Assembly (NCBI RefSeq): GCF_040750475.1
Contig: NZ_JABJVY010000001.1
Coordinates: 62,001-126,000 of the forward strand
DNA from: Amorphus sp040750475
GTDB lineage: Bacteria > Pseudomonadota > Alphaproteobacteria > Rhizobiales > Amorphaceae
Length of the DNA: 64,000 nucleotides
Reading direction: 5' to 3'
Shown here: positions 59,878-64,000 of the stretch, piece by piece
Layout: each line of letters starts with the position of its first letter
Numbering within the stretch: position 1 is the first letter of the stretch
The notes under the pieces: model-generated
The model's database searches: none
Told to the model about the DNA's origin: nothing
The model's input: the letters and a program-made list of their open reading frames with translations, nothing else
Program-made: the position numbers and the translations under genes

Positions 59878-60510
59878 GCCGGCTCAAAGCCGTGCCTCTC
59901 GGGTCAGGACTCATAAATCTGCAGGCCATGGCGCCTGAAACGGCAAAGAGATGCCAGGAGAGCCGCAACGGACGGGGCCTTTCGCCCGCCCGAGCGGCTC
60001 GACGACGCAGATCGCAGCCGTTTTGGCGTCCGAAGGAATGGATCGATTTGCCCGACTGCGGCGTCGCAAGAGCTGGCCCCTCGAAGAAGCCGCAACAGCA
60101 AAACCGCCCGGGTTTCCTGCGCTCTCGCTCATCGAGCATCCTGCGCGCCGATAAGATGCTCGACGCTGAAAGCTCGGATCGACTCGTCCACATTCGGCAC
60201 CTGCCGAACGCGGGCCGATCGGTGCAATCGACCAAATCGCCTCCACCCATGACCTCCGGATTTATGGGTCCTGACCCTAGGCCTTTCCTGCTTTGTCGAA
60301 GTCTTCTATAAGCCCGCGAGTTTTGGGTTACATCCTGGGGCCCGCGGGACGTTCGGCAAACCGTAACGGCGTCCCCCCGCGCGGGGAGAATGGCGCGGAC
60401 AGCGCGAAGCCCTTGCGGCTGTCCCGGATGACCCGTCCACGTTTCCCGCGACCGACCGGCCGCCCGGCCCACCTATTGGTGTGGCGCCGGGAGCCGCCCT
60501 GCGAGCCCGG
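59878..60510. other. Gene-less region between the XRE gene and carB
   Basis: Most of it is the inverted-repeat-bounded segment 59899-60279. The remaining 230 nt before carB should contain its promoter. The open frames here have no recognisable product. Confidence 0.5.
59899..60279. mobile_element. Segment bounded by imperfect terminal inverted repeats (possible MITE or IS remnant)
   Basis: GGGTCAGGACTCATAAATC at 59901-59919 and the inverse of GGGTCAGGACCCATAAATC (60277-60259) face each other. The similarity extends about 30 bp on each side (AGGCCATGG versus AGGTCATGG). The interior is about 320 bp with no transposase and an internal 9-bp inverted repeat (60132-60163). I see no clear target-site duplication. 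It could be a non-autonomous element or a decayed insertion. Confidence 0.5.
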
Positions 60511-63765
<3,255 letters not shown>

Positions 63766-63785
63766 CGATCGCGGGAACGCGATCG
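63766..63785 (+). other. GGAA-loop hairpin directly after carB
   Basis: Perfect 8-bp arms CGATCGCG (63766-63773) and CGCGATCG (63778-63785) flank a GGAA tetraloop, starting on the base after the carB stop codon. No T-run follows, so it may be a transcript-end stabiliser or a pause site ahead of greA. Confidence 0.55.
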
Positions 63786-63886
63786 GCGGAGGATCCGTCG
63801 CCGCGTCCCGCGTTTGGGTTCCCTGTGGAGCCGTGTGCGTTTGAAGTCCGGACGGGTGTCCGGCAGCAAAGAAGGTTCAAGTGTCT

Positions 63887-64000
63887 ATGGAAAAGGTTCC
63901 GATGACCGCTGAAGGCTACGCCGCGCTCGAAGCCGAGCTTAAGCGGCGGACGTCGGAGGAACGCCCGCGGATCATCCAGGCGATTGCCGAAGCGCGCGCC
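63887..64000 (+). CDS. greA: Transcription elongation factor GreA, 5' part
   Basis: The first 38 codons are present before the window ends. MEKVPMTAEGYAALEAELKR and the following EERPRIIQAIAEARA match the start of the GreA coiled-coil domain, which reaches into the RNA polymerase secondary channel to rescue backtracked complexes. A GTG two codons earlier (63881) has better spacing to the AAGAAGG ribosome-binding site and could be the true start. Its place after carB is standard in this order. Confidence 0.93.
   Translation, partial: MEKVPMTAEGYAALEAELKRRTSEERPRIIQAIAEARA

Overview
This is a GC-rich (about 65 %) chromosomal segment from an alphaproteobacterium, most likely of the order Hyphomicrobiales (Rhizobiales). 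The main grounds are the order rpoD-dnaG-yqeY-carA-carB-greA on the right, the sigma-70 with a long acidic non-conserved insert, and rhizobial-style intergenic palindromes. I cannot name the genus.

Left end (1-6949): a Crp/Fnr regulator; an ATP-dependent DNA ligase and its metallo-beta-lactamase exonuclease partner on the minus strand, with a DUF423 membrane protein inserted between them on the plus strand; malate synthase A; and a small secreted four-cysteine protein.

Accessory catabolic region (6950-46309): about 39 kb of tightly packed transport and catabolic operons with five local regulators (TetR, three LysR, GntR). Block 1 (16797 down to 6950, minus) is an eight-gene operon: DUF6963-like protein, TetR, thiamine-diphosphate (ThDP) enzyme, a dipeptide-type ABC importer and an N-acyl-D-amino-acid deacylase. 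Block 2 (17055-25800) has a LysR gene divergent from an alpha/beta hydrolase, a VOC protein and an FAD monooxygenase, followed by an amidase and an NMT1/SsuA-type ABC importer. Block 3 (25807-29666) has a second ThDP enzyme divergent from GntR-amidase. Block 4 (29771-46309) has a VOC protein, a LysR gene, a second NMT1-type ABC importer, an amidohydrolase and a three-subunit molybdenum hydroxylase. These run head-on into a minus-strand operon encoding an Ldh-type dehydrogenase, an M20 carbamoyl-amidase, an HpcH aldolase, a D-2-hydroxyacid dehydrogenase and a NodB-like protein. The enzyme set looks like uptake and stepwise opening of an N-heterocycle or cyclic amide. It parallels purine/allantoin breakdown, but the substrate is not identifiable from sequence alone.

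Right end (46546-64000): a tRNA with CAU anticodon, a SIMPL-domain protein, an adenylate/guanylate cyclase, a nucleoside 2-deoxyribosyltransferase, a small secreted protein, then rpoD, dnaG, yqeY, carA, an unknown 93-residue protein, an XRE regulator, carB and the start of greA.

The main non-coding discovery is a set of dispersed structured repeats. One is a 44-nt nested palindrome with compensatory arm changes, found directly after stop codons; another is a TAGAGCC-type hairpin. In several cases the repeat itself supplies the TAG stop codon. A 380-bp segment bounded by imperfect inverted repeats lies between the XRE gene and carB.
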